Positions 10,094-22,237 are shown, counted from the first letter of the stretch. The stretch is 64,000 nucleotides of DNA from Calamus simplicifolius (GCA_900491605.1 UESW01004566.1:439584-503583), one strand, 5' to 3'. Program-made: numbers and translations. The notes: generated by a model not told the origin, from the sequence alone.

Positions 10094-10981
10094 CGTTGCT
10101 GCCAAATCACTTTTGGGGAACGTCGGACGAAAGAGGAGCTTCGTAGGTCTTCAGAGGTGTGACCGGATCGCCTTTTTTTAGCCAGAAACCTGCAAGAAAA
10201 GTCCCAGACCGATGGTGCCAGTGGGGACCCTCCGACGCTCAAGTCAGTGATCAATGAAAGGGAGTTTGGTGATCAAGTCATGCATGAGAGAGAGATGGAG
10301 AGAGAGAAAAAGGTCCCCTTGCGTTGAGCTCGGGTCCTCTTCTTATACCTATCTGGGGGGTCACGTTTATCTCGTTCCGTTGGAACCATCGAATCGGCTT
10401 TGTTAGGATGAGTTCTGCGGATGGCGAGCGGGTGAGTCATTGCAGAATGGGTGTCGCGTATATCAGCGACTGTTGCATGTGCTGGCAACTTCCCATAAAT
10501 TTGGTCATGAAAGGCGGGCCAGCCGTGTTGTAGCTGGCGTTTTATATCACCGAGCTTGATATCCAGAGTTGGTTTCATGAGCACAGGGGGAGCATAGCAT
10601 GAAGGTAATCGAGACCCAAGACCGAGGTCAAGGCGGGATTTGGAGATGAGCTTGAGCCGAATCCGAGGCCGAAACCGGATCCGAGCCGAATACGAGGCCG
10701 AAGCAGAGGCCGAGCCGAATCCGAGGCCGAAGCCGGGGCCGAGCCGAATCCGGGGCCGAGTCGAATCCGGGGCCGAAGCAGAGGCCGAGCCGAATCCGGG
10801 GTCGAAGCCGAGGTCGAGCCGAATCCGGGGCCGAAGCCGAGGTCGAGCCAAATCCAGGGCCGAAAGCCGAGGCCGAGCCAAATCCAGGGCCGAAGCCGAG
10901 GCCGAGCTCTAAGCCATCAGAAATTGTTCAAAAAATCGTGTGGTATGTTATTGTACCACCTGATGGTGATTAGCCACATCA
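10094..10981 (-). repeat. 5' LTR of the first Gypsy element (boundaries approximate)
   Basis: The inner boundary is set by comparison with the second Gypsy: CGTTGCTGCCAAATC here matches TGTTGCTGCGAAAATTC at 58194, just beyond the primer-site context. The outer end is placed at GCCACATCA (minus strand TGATGTGGC), a plausible TG terminus, but no second LTR is available to confirm it. The LTR contains a 29-bp tandem repeat. Confidence 0.55.
10654..10906. repeat. 29-bp CCGAG-rich tandem repeat in Gypsy LTR
   Basis: About nine copies of a 29-base unit, typified by GAGCCGAATCCGGGGCC followed by GAAGCCGAGGTC, run in tandem, one of them shortened. Open frames on both strands here encode repetitive Pro/Arg- or Ala/Glu-rich peptides only because 29-bp units lack stops. 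I do not regard them as genes. Confidence 0.9.
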
Positions 10982-11205
10982 GGAGACAATATGACCAATT
11001 CGAGCTCACTGGATTGGGAGAGGAGGCAGATGCAGAGGAGAGGAGAGCGAAGGATCAGGTACGCTTGTACTCGCTGCCGCACTTGGTGATACTGACGAAG
11101 TAGATGCCATGCTGCCACATGACCGCAACGATCGGTCGTCGGCGTCGAGACAATTAGGGCTGAAGGAGGCTGAGGTGCAGTAGAAACAGAAGACGAATCG
11201 TTTAT

Positions 11206-11667
11206 GTTTGGATCTTTGGAGGAAAAGAAAGAGAGAGTAAAAAGAAGTAAAGAAATAAAAGAAAAAAGAAAAGATTGTTCTCTTTCTCTTGTTTGAAAAG
11301 GATGAAAGGGAAAGGAAGGGTAATATCAATCATCTTGTTTGGATCAGGAAGGGAGAAAAGAAAAAAAAGAGTTATGTGACAATTATACCCTCCAGAATAA
11401 TAATGAATCTTGGGAATGAAAGAATGAAGAATAAAAAATAAAAAATATTTTGATCTTTCATAAAAGTATGACTTAAACTTTTTTTCCTCTCTCATTTTAC
11501 ACTCGGATTTGGGGGTTGATAAATTTACCTTGCTGAAGGAGAAAAGAGGTGAACAGGTTACTCCCATTCCTTTCCCCCTTTTTCTTTCATTCTCCTCTCA
11601 AATAAGATAACTTATGACATTTCTTCTTCTTTTCTTTTTCCTTCCCTCCATTCCCTTGCATCCAAAC
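11206..11667. mobile_element. MITE-like element with GTTTGGAT/ATCCAAAC ends
   Basis: The left end GTTTGGATCTTTGGAGG is inverted at the right end as CCTCCATTCCCTTGCATCCAAAC. The interior is purine-rich on one side and pyrimidine-rich on the other, and no transposase frame is present. A second GTTTGGATC at 11328 could be an inner end of a nested copy. I could not identify a target duplication. Confidence 0.5.
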
Positions 11668-11713
11668 AGGCCCAAGGGTTAGGGGAGAAGCCTCCAGAAG
11701 AGAGTGCCACGGA

Positions 11714-11911
11714 GCAAAGTTGTCAATTTCATTTCGTTTCAGTCATTTCGGCCGAAACGTTTCATTTTGGTGGCTTATCCAAAAAGATGAGCCCTACGTT
11801 TCGCTTCGGGAGATTTTTTTGGTCATTTCGATGCGTTTCGATGTGTTTCGGCCATTTCGGCAAAATATGTTTCGGAGATCAATTTGTGAATTGTTAAACC
11901 TTTCAGGACCA

Positions 11912-11971
<60 letters not shown>

Positions 11972-12214
11972 GTCAAAAAAAATAAACCCTAGTTATCCTA
12001 CCCCTCTTCTTTCAGTTGCACAGCTGCATCTCTTAAAAACTCAAACTTTTATTTTATGTTGTTATTATTATTTATGAAGAATATCAATTATGAATAAATT
12101 TTTATTATATATATATATATATATTGAAACGAAGCATTGAAACGGTTCGATATTAAATATTTTGTTTCATAAGCTAAAATGAAGTATAATCCGAAACAAA
12201 ATTGATAACTTTGC
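11714..12214. mobile_element. MITE-like inverted-repeat element rich in CGAAAC/GTTTCG
   Basis: The left end GCAAAGTTGTCAATTTCATT pairs with the right end, which in reverse complement reads GCAAAGTTATCAATTTTGTT. Subterminal GTTTCG and CGAAAC motifs repeat (at least eight on the left side). A (TA)n run at 11917-11968 and another near 12109 lie inside. It is about 500 bases long without coding capacity. The pattern of short ends plus repeated subterminal motifs suggests a hAT- or Mutator-type non-autonomous element, but no clear target duplication was found. Confidence 0.6.
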
Positions 12215-12715
12215 TACCGAGGACCAGACCTCAAATCCCTCGCGGGCAGGAGGAGGAGGGCGCAGTTGATAATTCAATTGAACGGAAGAGTCGTGAGGTT
12301 CGCCAGAGTGGGTTGTGAGGGCGGTTCAACCATAAGCCAGACCCAAGCTTAAAAAAGGGTTAGCTGGAGCCGGGGTTTAAAATGGAAGCCATTATTTCGT
12401 TGGATCTGATTGGACTGAGATTTTTAAGCAAATAAGAATGGTAGGACTCAAATAAGAAAGATATGCAAAAGCTTATGCTAGCATTTATTAAGTCTCACTT
12501 TAATGATACATTGGGCTTACACTAAGAGTGCGATAATCTATATGATAAGATATAGTGAATTCATCGAGTCACATTGATTAATCAGTTGAATATGCTACCA
12601 AGCAGTAGCATATTGCTACAATTTATCATGGCAACATGTTCCTAGTTCTCTTAAAGATCACTCCAAATTTAAGATCATGACAACCATGTATACCCATAGG
12701 AATCAGTCTTACAAG
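12215..12715. other. Non-coding stretch, no supported feature
   Basis: This is moderately AT-rich unique-looking sequence between the MITE and the young Copia element. I see no conserved coding frame or repeat. Confidence 0.6.
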
Positions 12716-12720
12716 CATAC

Positions 12721-13133
12721 TGTCAAATTTAGCTCAATACCCTTCTTGTGAGGGTTGCTCACTTTATATAAAGTTGTCGGACTAATTACAAGGCTAAAAA
12801 TCAGCCATTACATAAGATACACATGATTATGTAAGGTAAGAATAAATGTCTATCAATTCTATGCATATATACAATATACTCTACACTTATGGCAATGATG
12901 CTGATTTTCTGCCTAAACAATTCTCCCCTTGATGCGCCCTTAGTTAGCCAATTTGAATTTCAAAATTTAAATTCAAAACTTCCGCTTAACTGGTCCTTTG
13001 GCTCGCCAAATTAGTCATGAAATCTGTCATTTTTGCATATCAAATCAGCCTTGGAATCTGCCATTTCTGAGCACCAAATCAGCCTTGGAATCTACCATTT
13101 CTGCTCCTTGACTAGCTGTTAATTCTACTAATA
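12721..13133 (-). repeat. 3' LTR of the young Copia element
   Basis: In plus-strand reading it begins TGTCAAATTTAG and ends TCTACTAATA, adjoining the polypurine complement TCCCCCCTC. It is 413 bases versus 422 for its partner, because of an 8-base gap near the start (GTTTTGTT absent) and three one-base homopolymer differences. Confidence 0.95.
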
Positions 13134-13147
13134 TCCCCCCTCAAATT
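13134..13147 (-). other. Polypurine tract of the young Copia element
   Basis: The plus strand reads TCCCCCCTCAAATT, so the minus strand gives AATTTGAGGGGGGA directly before the LTR start TATTAGTAG. The pol stop codon region lies immediately beside it. Confidence 0.85.
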
Positions 13148-16100
13148 GATGCTGGGCGATTGAGAAGCATCAATTTGTCAATTAAGAACTGATGTCGGGG
13201 ATGAGAGAGAGCCTTGGTGAAGACATCAGCAGTTTGGTGTTCAGTAGAAATGTGTGGAAGAGTAATCTCCTGACGAGCAAAAGCTTCACGAATGGAATGA
13301 CAATCCACTTCAATATGTTTGGTGCGCTCATGAAAAACAGGATTGGCAGCAATTTGAATAGCACTGGTATTATCAGCATGAAGAGGAGTAGGAGTAAGCT
13401 GTGGAACACTAAGTTCGCCTAACAACCCTCGAAGCCATATAATTTCAGAACAAGCAGACGACATAGCCCGATATTCAGACTCGGTGGATGACTTCGATAC
13501 ACGAGCCTGCTTCTTACTCTTCCAAGAAATGAGGGCGTTGCCAAGAAACATACACCAACCCATAACAGAACGACGAGTATCCGCACAACCAGCCCAGTCG
13601 CATCACTAAAACCCTTCAACTGTAAAGAATTCTCAGAGGAAAAAAATAAGCCACGACCAGATGTCCCTTTGAGATATCGAAGAAGACGACGGACAGCGGC
13701 CAAATGTGTCTGGCAAGGAGCCTGCATAAACTGACTGACCTGCTGAACAGCAAACGAAATATCAGGTCGAGTAATGGTCAAATAATTCAAACTGCCCACC
13801 AGCTGCCGATACATTGAAGGATCAGATAAGAGATCACCATCCGCCTGACGCAATTTTAAATTGACCTCCATAGGTGTAAGAACCGAATTTGCGTCTTGAA
13901 GGCCTGCTAAAGAAAGAAGTTCTTGGGTGTACTTATGCTGATGTAAGAGCATGCCATTTGGGCAATGGTGAACCTCCAGTCCAAGAAAATACCTCAGTGG
14001 ACCAAGATTTTTCATATGAAATGAAGATTTGAGACGCTGTTGGAGTTGCTCAATTAACTGGAGATCAGATCCAGTAATCACAATATCATCGACATACACA
14101 AGAAGTATAACAATCCCAAGGCTAGTCTTGCGAAAGAATAGAGAGGAGTCATACTGACTCTGAGAAAAAGTGAAATCCAGTAGAGTAGTACGAAACTTCT
14201 CAAACCATGCCCGCGGTGCCTGCTTCAAACCATACAGAGATCGCTTTAAGCGACAAACCTCAACAGAAGAGGAAGGAAACAAGCCAGGAGGAGGAGACAT
14301 AAATATTTCTTCCTTCAGATCACCATGTAGAAATGCATTCTTCACATCCATCTGGTGAAGCGACCATCCTTTCGAAACAGCAATGGCCATGATAGTGCGG
14401 ATAGTAGTCATTTTGGCAACGGGAGCGAATGTTTCCTCATAATCAAGCCCATACTCCTGTCTATTCCCGAGTGCTACTAGACGAGCTTTATATCTTTCAA
14501 TAGATCCATCAGCACGTAGCTTGATGGTGTAGACCCATTTACACCCAATAAGTTTAACTCCAGCAGGACAAGGGACGATGTCCCAAGTGTGATTGTCCTG
14601 AAGAGCCTGAATTTCATCCTGCATAGCTTGGCGCCAACACTCTTGAGTAGAAGCCTGAGAATAAGACTTAGGCACAAAAGTAGTATCAAGAGTAGCCTGA
14701 AGAGCCAAAGAAGAAAAACCATACCAATCTGGGGGCCGAAAAATCCTAGTAGATCGTCGTGGCTCATGCAAGGCAGGATCAGGTGGTGGTTCAGAGGAAG
14801 GAAGAGGCAGTGGGCGACGTCGCTGATACACGATATCGGGCTTAGAAGGAGTATGAGATACATCATCAAATGCAGGAAGTGAAATAGAGGGAGAAACAAG
14901 ATTAGTACGAGATGGAAAGAAATATTGATTTTCAAAGAAAATCACATTGCGAGAAATACGAAGCTTGTTAGCATCCGCATCATAACACACAAATCCTTTA
15001 TGAGAGTTACTATAACCAAGAAAAGCACACTGAACAGATTGGGCAGAAAGCTTGTGACGTTCAATGGGAGGTAAATGAACAAAACAAATGCAACCAAATA
15101 CATGCAAATAATTATAATTAGGAGAAACACCAAACAAACGAGAATATGGAGAATCAAGATGCAAGGTAGGAGAAGGTAGACGATTAATCAAATATACAGC
15201 TGTAGATAATGCTTCTACCCAAAATCTAGAAGGTACAGAAGATTCAAGCATCAATGTACGAACAACATCTAAAAGATGTCTATTCTTACGCTCGGCGATG
15301 CCATTTTGTTGAGGGGTGTAAGGACACGAACGTTGAGAAAGAATACCCTTCTGTTGGAGAAAAGATTGAAAATCATGAGACATGTATTCTCCCCAGAATC
15401 TGAACGGAAGATCTTAATACAGGTAGAAAATTGAGTTTCTACATAGGCAACAAAAGTTTTGAAGGTTGAAAACACATCAGCTTTAGAACGAAGAAAATAG
15501 ACCCACGTGAAACGACTGTAATCATCAATAAATGTCACAAAATATCGGTATTGAGCATGAGAAAGAACAGGACTCATACCCCAAACATCAGAATGAATAA
15601 TATCAAAGCATGTAGAAGCACGACTACCTTGCAAAGGAAAAGGTAAAGATTTGCTTTTTCCTAGTTTACAAGGAGCACAATCAAAAGGCAAGGAAGAAAA
15701 CTCATTTGTATTACTCAAATAACCATGTTTCATAAGATGTGTCAAAATTACAGAGTTGGGATGACCCAATTTCTTATGCCAAAGATGGCTATTATTATTA
15801 GCAATAGCAGAACAACCAACAAAATTTGAACGAGGAACGGAAAACGACTGAAGAGGAAAAAGACGTCCCACTTTAGGCCCCTTCGCTATCTCCTGTCCCG
15901 ACGCTTGATCCTGCACACGACAACCAGAACGATCAAAATGAATAGAACAATTATCTTCTACTAATTGTCCAACAGAAATGAGATTGGCAGATAAATTAGG
16001 AGACACAAAAACATCAGTAAAGGAAGACCCCAGATTTCCAACTGCAGTAATGGGAAGAGTACTGCCATCTGCAATCTGAGTATGTTGCTGACCATCATAC

Positions 16101-17144
16101 TTACGAACATCTTGTAAAGCTGCCAAACTTCCAGTCATGTGATTGGAAGCTGCAGAGTCAATTAACCAAGGAGAAGGAAGGAGATGTTTCTTGCCTTGGA
16201 GACCAAGAGCAGAAAGGGCAGAAATAATCATCTGTTGAACCTGCTCGGGCGTAATGTTGGAAGAAGAACTTGGAACTGTGGGCAGAGTGGAAGACATAGG
16301 CACAGAAGCGGACTGAACAGCAGTATGAAAAACAGGAGTAGATTTATTCTGAGGGCGTATACGACAATCCTTAAGGATATGACCCTCCTTCTTGCAATAA
16401 TTGCAGAATTTCTTGCTGCAATATTTTGCAATATGCCCAATTTCCTTGCAACTATAAATTGTGGTGGAGATCTAGATCGTCCTTTGCCTTGAGCAGCGTA
16501 TGCCATATTAACCATCTCAGAACCACCAGTGTTTTGATCAAGGCCAAGCTGTGAGGCAAGACGCTGTTCTTCATGCAAGAGTTCACCCAAGCAATCCTCC
16601 AAAGAGGGGACAGGTGTGCGATTAATTAACCCAGCTCGTGCACTTTCAAACTCGGGTCTGAGCTTCATCAAGAATTGATCCCGCTGGCTCTCAGAATGAA
16701 CCGCTTGTAGTGCTGCCAAAGCTTCTTTGGGAACCTGAGAATGCACCAATCCAGAATAATCACTCCATAAATTAATAAAACCAGAATAAAATTGCTCAAT
16801 AGAAAGATTCCCCTGGCGATAGTTTCCAATGTCTAACTCCAATTGAAACTTTCGGGCAGAATTATTTTGATAATAAATTTGCCAAGGTAATCCCACATTT
16901 CCTTAACAGTAGTGAACCTACGAAGATTATTGACCATATGAGGTTCAACAGAGCTGAGTAGCCAGGAAGCAATTTTAGCATCCTTGCTTTCCCATAAACT
17001 AAGCTCCTTGGAATCAGTTGGAGCCTTAGAAGACCCATCCAAATGACCCCATAACTCCTTCCCTTTCACAAACATCCTGAACTGGAATTCCCAACTGGTG
17101 TAGTTCTTGCCATTAAGGCGAATAATAGAATTTTCTCCAGACAT
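13141..17144 (-). pseudogene. Copia gag-pol polyprotein with four single-base frame breaks
   Basis: The minus-strand start ATG is at 17144 (MSGENSIIRLNGKNYTSWEF). Gag continues in a second frame from about 16890 and ends in CCHC knuckles (CNYCKKEGHILKDC near 16400). Protease has WLIDSAASNHMTG (about 16160). Integrase has LWHKKLGHPN and a DDE core. RT shows MDVKNAFLHGDLKEEIFM, LYGLKQAPRAWF and LLVYVDDIVITG (about 14100). RNase H has SKSSTESEYRAMSSACSEI and ends near 13141 after DVFTKALSHP. The frame shifts near 16885, 16440, 15400 and 13600. The one near 15400 lies in a G-run, and other differences in this element are also homopolymer length changes, so some breaks may be sequencing errors. 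Confidence 0.92.
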
Positions 17145-17343
17145 AATAAAAAAATTGACAGAGCAGAGAAATCACAACAGTTACTCTTCAGAATCTATCG
17201 ACAGCTACCAAGCAACAAAAAAAACAAGATCCGACAGTCACCAAGAAACCCTCAAGAAATCAAGAATTCAAACAAGCCAAGAGAAAACCACGAAAATAAT
17301 TTGTGGCAAACAAGCCAAGAGAAAACCACGAAAATAATTTGTG

Positions 17344-17355
17344 GCTCTGATACCA
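17344..17355 (-). other. Primer binding site (initiator Met tRNA)
   Basis: The plus strand reads GCTCTGATACCA, so the minus strand is TGGTATCAGAGC, the standard complement of plant initiator Met tRNA used by many Copia elements. It abuts the 5' LTR, which starts at 17356 in plus reading. Confidence 0.95.
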
Positions 17356-17777
17356 TGTCAAATTTAGGTTTTGTTCTCAATACCCTTCTTGTGAGGGTTG
17401 CTCACTTTATATAAAAGTTGTCGGACTAATTACAAGGCTAAAAATCAGCCATTACATAAGATACACATGATTATGTAAGGTAAGAATAAATGTCTATCAA
17501 TTCTATGCATATATACAATATACTCTACACTTATGGCAATGATGCTGATTTTCTGCCTAAACAATTCTCCCCTTGATGCGCCCTTAGTTAGCCAATTTGA
17601 ATTTCAAAATTTAAATTCAAAACTTCCGCTTAACTGGTCTTTGGCTCGCCAAATTAGTCATGAAATCTGTCATTTTTGCATATCAAATCAGCCTTGGAAT
17701 CTGCCATTTCTGAGCACCAAATCAGCCTTGGAATCTACCATTTCTGCTCCCTTGACTAGCTGTTAATTCTACTAATA
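17356..17777 (-). repeat. 5' LTR of the young Copia element
   Basis: This 422-base LTR contains CACTTTATATAAAAG at about 17403-17417, whose TATATAA core is symmetrical and can serve as the LTR TATA box on the minus strand. It is followed by the right-hand target copy CATAC. Confidence 0.95.
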
Positions 17778-17782
17778 CATAC

Positions 17783-18617
17783 AAGACTAACCTGCAATTC
17801 CACAAATATACTTCAATTATTCCATATATAAATAGTTATTTATGATAAAGGGGAACCATTAATACATTCTACCATTCCTATACTCATATATATTTCCAAA
17901 ACAACCATTAGTTTATACTTATAAACCAACTAACATATATAACTACAGAATCATCTTTAAACCATCATTGCCTCGAACTACTTATACTCAGTCTTTCATC
18001 AAATTATTCTTCAACTTTTGGAACTAAAAAATAGATAAATAACAATAATGAGCTTGGTAGCTTACTAAGTAACACTTCATTTTATAAAATTGGATCAATT
18101 AGTATTTAATATTTAACTTCAATAAATCCAAAAATGATATCAGTTCAAAATGCATAAAATGAATATTATTAATATATTTCACAAAAGAACATATTACATT
18201 TTTTTGATGGCATATACAAAATATCATACAATGCTTTTAACAAAGTAAAATGCAATGCATGAATTCCATTTTCTCAAAATAAGATGAAACATCAAATCCA
18301 AATCTTAATAAGGCCATCAAACATCAGATAATACATGTCGAATCTCAATTCTCAATTTTTTTTATATTTTTAGTCAAGAACTATGAACATATTTAACCTC
18401 TATGATATAAGATTTATGATCATATTTATCCCTATGGAGTAGGTTCGAAACCATATTTAATTAGCCCTATAGAGTAGGCACATGTCAAATACCAACACTG
18501 CAGTATAGCTCTTCTAACGACTGCATTCGCGGTGTCAACATCATATCATGCGTAGTTTGGCTAAGAATTTATATACATATATAAAATTTATTTTTCAACA
18601 TTGAAGTTTCATAAATA
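17783..18617. other. Non-coding AT-rich stretch with a short degenerate tandem repeat
   Basis: No gene is supported. At about 18390-18480 a loose repeat occurs three times, each with ATATTTA followed by a CTATGGAGTAGG-like block. Joining the flanks of the young Copia (AATCAGTCTTACAAG before, AAGACTAACCTGC after) gives the uninterrupted older sequence. Confidence 0.6.
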
Positions 18618-20561
18618 TGTTAGTGTATGCCCTATATCCAATCGGATTGAATACTGTATACATTCTATGAATACAAATCAAATAAAATGGTTTCTTTATC
18701 TATCCAGATGTCTTTTATTTGATATATTTGTCTATGAGATAAATTCCAAAAGAATGTGAACCGTGCAAATGGAATTTGTAATAGAGATTACAAATTGTGA
18801 GATCCAAATTGCACGTTATTGTTCAATTCTTTAAACTTTTTGGTCGATGTGTAGATGATTGGACACCATCGAACACCGTGAGACTGACACCTTGCATATC
18901 CTCACCTTGGGTGAGCAGCTGATTTTACAAGCTGAAGTATAAAGATACTTGATAGGTGTGTGGATGCTCGTTATTGTAACGATGCATTGGATGACCCATA
19001 CAGAGATTCTATATGGATATTCTATATAGTGTCGATGGTTGATCTCTAATGACGGTGGTGTGAGTGATCCTTTGACTTGAGATCTTTTTTGCATCTCATG
19101 TGTGGAATGTCATGCTTTGACGACATCCAAACGTTGCTCTAGTCATGGGTGGCAAATATGGTATCGGTTGGGTATGACATGAAGCACATAAAGATGGTGT
19201 TTGATCAAGACAGGATTCATCTCCCTTGATAGAAAGGGTTATATTCCACGACCACTTGATGGATTAAATTGATTGTTAAATTCTTGCAAGGTTGAGTTGG
19301 AATTCGAAATGGTTTCGAAGTTCTAATTCATATGAGTCAATTTTTCTGAGATCAAGTAAACAAAGATCAATTATAGGGTTGACACATTCCATACCACTGA
19401 TTGATTTGGGATATGTGATGAAAGGATTTGATCATACGGTAACCGTTCATGGACACGTGTTGTTGATGGTCATGTCAACAAAACCTTTAGCAGTTGGGTG
19501 GTCATGATGCTTTGCTAGAGGCCTCTCATGATCTATAATCATGTTGACTTGGACAAAGAGTTGTCCAATCATTCCTAGGGTCTGTGATTAGGACATGATT
19601 ATTGCTAACATGTTAAGGTCCTAATGGGTAGAATTTTGGATGAATTAAAATGAGAATTAAATTAGATTTAATTCAGATAAGATGATCAATTAAATAATTG
19701 GATAAGACCCAATTTAAAGAAGATAAAATAATAATGGATATGATCCATTATAGTAGCAGGAATGTTAAGAAGAAATTATTTGTGCATATGATGAACAAAT
19801 AATTGGATACCCAAACATGACTTGATCCATGTGATGGATGGCTCTAATTATTCGGATATGGATAGAAAATCTCAGCCATGTGAAGATGAATCATGCCTAT
19901 GGGATGAGGCATGATGAATCTCTACGGTTCGATGATGAACACGTACAGATTGGGGCATATAGTTATGAGATAACTAACTCTTAATTTCAAAGGCTGAGAT
20001 TGTGACACTTGGATAAACGTTACCATGAGAATGAGAGTTTCTTCTGTTTCCTTGGATTAACGTTACCATGACGTTACCATGAAAAGAGGTTTCTTGGATT
20101 AACATTACCATGACGTTACCATGAAAAGAGGTCTCTTCTTCTCCCTTGGAATGTTTCTTTCCTTTTAGGAAGAGAGAGAGCGTGAGAAGAAAAAGATTAG
20201 ATCTTTTAGATTTTTTGAGATATCTTCTGTTTTGAATATTTCTATAAGGGGATTCAAGAGGCGCTAGCACCCTCTCTCCCTAAGTGTCATCTTCATACCT
20301 TGAAGGTCTTCATCCACTCTTCTTCGCATGGATGACCGTTAGTGGCCGGACACGTGGACGGCTAGTGGCAGAGGATTCATCGGCTTCATCATTTTCTACA
20401 TCGATAAAGGACTCATGTATGAATAAATCTAATATTTTAGATTTTATTTATAATTTAATGAATCTGTTCCTAAGGATCCTGGGCATCTGGGAATTTTGTA
20501 TTATATCTTCAGCTATGTTTTCATGAATTTAATTCATATCTAGAATACATAATTCCCAATA
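18618..20561 (+). repeat. 5' LTR, lacking its TATA segment
   Basis: It begins TGTTAGTGTATGCCC and ends AATTCCCAATA. Near its 3' part two copies of a roughly 40-base unit (GGATTAACGTTACCATGACG and variants) are in tandem at about 20055-20130. Compared with the 3' LTR it lacks about 32 bases around 20160, including the TATA box. Confidence 0.93.
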
Positions 20562-20562
20562 G

Positions 20563-20574
20563 TGGTATCAGAGC
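20563..20574 (+). other. Primer binding site (initiator Met tRNA)
   Basis: TGGTATCAGAGC lies one base past the end of the 5' LTR, the expected place for a Copia minus-strand primer site. Confidence 0.95.
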
Positions 20575-22237
20575 CACCTTAGGCTACAGATTCATTAATC
20601 TGATAGGATACTTGAGTCAATATGATTGATAATATGAGTTTTTATTATACTTAAAATCCTGAATAGTTTTCATATATTGATAATAAATCTAAAATATAAT
20701 AAAATATTTATTATTTGATGATAAACAATATTATTTAGATTTATGCATGTTCATTACATGTTAAAATAGAGTACTTTGATATGTGATATCAGAGATAAAG
20801 ATTTATTATATGATAATAAACAATAATTAATTTAGATTTAATCATATATGTGTCATGTTAAAATAGTAATTATTATTTATGCATGATAAATACTATATGC
20901 TGAAATCCTAGAAATCATGTTTAGGATTTAATTTTAATATGATTATTGATATGATTAAAATCTGATATTCTTCTGATAATGAACGTTGAAAACTTAGTTT
21001 GGATATTTAGATCAAATAAAATTGTGATTAAATGTAATCATATAGAATTTAAAATTTTATATTTTGAATCTAAAATCTTATCATGACAAGAATATGATTA
21101 GGGTTTGTTAGAGACATTAGGATTTACATGGGATGTGAAACCGATATGTCATAATATGTAATTAAATGATAAGAAAATTTAAAATTTGAATTAAGAATTC
21201 TTATCATAATACCCTAACAAGATCACTATCTATAGTTATTATAAAATAATAGATGATAAAGATTTAGGAAACTTAGACTTAACCTCTTTGCTTGATCCTA
21301 TGATCCCAATATTGGTCTGATCAATTAGGCTTACATACATTAGTGTCTAAGATAAGTGTGATCATGGTTTTTAATTGATCCGTTCGCTGCCTAGGAAAAC
21401 CCATTCAATGGGATCGAAGGATATGCTAAATAGGACCCCATTGATCAGCTAATCTGGCCATTGTTATGAAAAGCTCGTAATTGATTAAATCAATAAGGTT
21501 AATCAGGATAGAAGCAATAGATCCGATCACATGATTAGGGTTTCTATATCAGATAGTGGTCAGGGATCCTAATTTGATTAGGAATCCCAAATCATAAGAT
21601 TTGATCTTATGATATTTTTAGGTTAATAAAGATTAATCTAAAATCTACATATAGGATATGTAACCTAGCATAGTACAAATTTGTAGATGTAGATGGGACC
21701 TATATGCGCTAAATCCTCCACGAATATTAAGTTATAAGCCTTCCATTGTTTACATGATATAAAATCATTAGGTCATGAGATTTATCGTACCAAAGCCGAG
21801 GTCGAGTGTACTTATGAGGAGTTGATTGTGGAACAATGGGTTGACTTAACTATATTAGCTGGCATAATTGGTCAAAATCAGGGTCAGTCTAATCTAGAGG
21901 CAAACTTTAGGGTGATCACATATGGATGTGATTGACAAGGCAATGTCCCCTAAATGATATAGGAGTCACATTAGATGTGATTGATGATAATCTACCAAAT
22001 TTGGCTTACCGAGATTTGTTGTACCAAAGCCAAGGTCAAGGTAATTCAAATGAGGATCCTAGCCCACTAAGAAAATTGAATGCCAATTTCTCAAGATTAA
22101 TAGAGAGGGCTATTAACCTTGATAAAATAGTGAGAGAAACCAACTTAGTTAAAAATCTAGAATTACTATATTAAGTTGGTGATTAGTATTCATAGTAATT
22201 GACTCATTCTAATTTTATGTAGGTTATCAGAGAAACC
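20575..22237 (+). other. Long untranslated leader between primer site and gag
   Basis: These 1.66 kb are AT-rich and full of stops. A short motif, GTACCAAAGCC(G/A)AGGTC, occurs twice (about 21788 and 22021). Such a long leader could hold packaging signals, but nothing in it is recognisable. Confidence 0.6.

Larger units (their letters stand above)
7317..10981 (-). mobile_element. Tat-lineage Ty3/gypsy element, 5' part, split by the Sirevirus insertion
   Basis: On the minus strand the order is LTR (10981 to about 10094), gag (10091-8461), protease (in 8527-7535) and RT start (7534-7317). The RT is interrupted mid-gene at 7317 by the Sirevirus LTR. The rest of pol and the other LTR must lie left of the Sirevirus element, outside the window. 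The primer-site context (ATTGGCGTGCC after the LTR end) parallels ATTGGCGCTAGAGGA in the second Gypsy at 58 kb, and both LTRs carry internal CCGAG-rich tandem repeats. Confidence 0.85.
12721..17777 (-). mobile_element. Complete young Ty1/copia retrotransposon
   Basis: The element is 5057 bases long and is flanked by the perfect 5-bp target duplication CATAC (12716-12720 and 17778-17782). It has two LTRs, a primer site complementary to initiator Met tRNA, a polypurine tract, and one gag-pol reading interrupted by four single-base indels. The two LTRs show no base substitutions, only length differences, so insertion was recent. A second copy of the family begins at 62504. Confidence 0.97.

Noticed and set aside
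10273..10912. Long open frames on both strands encoding repetitive Arg/Pro- or Ala/Glu-rich proteins
   Set aside because: They coincide with a 29-bp tandem repeat inside a Gypsy LTR. Open frames on both strands are expected from the repeat and show no domain.
17344..17355. tRNA gene signal (also at 20563 and 33902)
   Set aside because: These are 12-13 base matches to the 3' end of initiator Met tRNA serving as primer binding sites; no cloverleaf is present.
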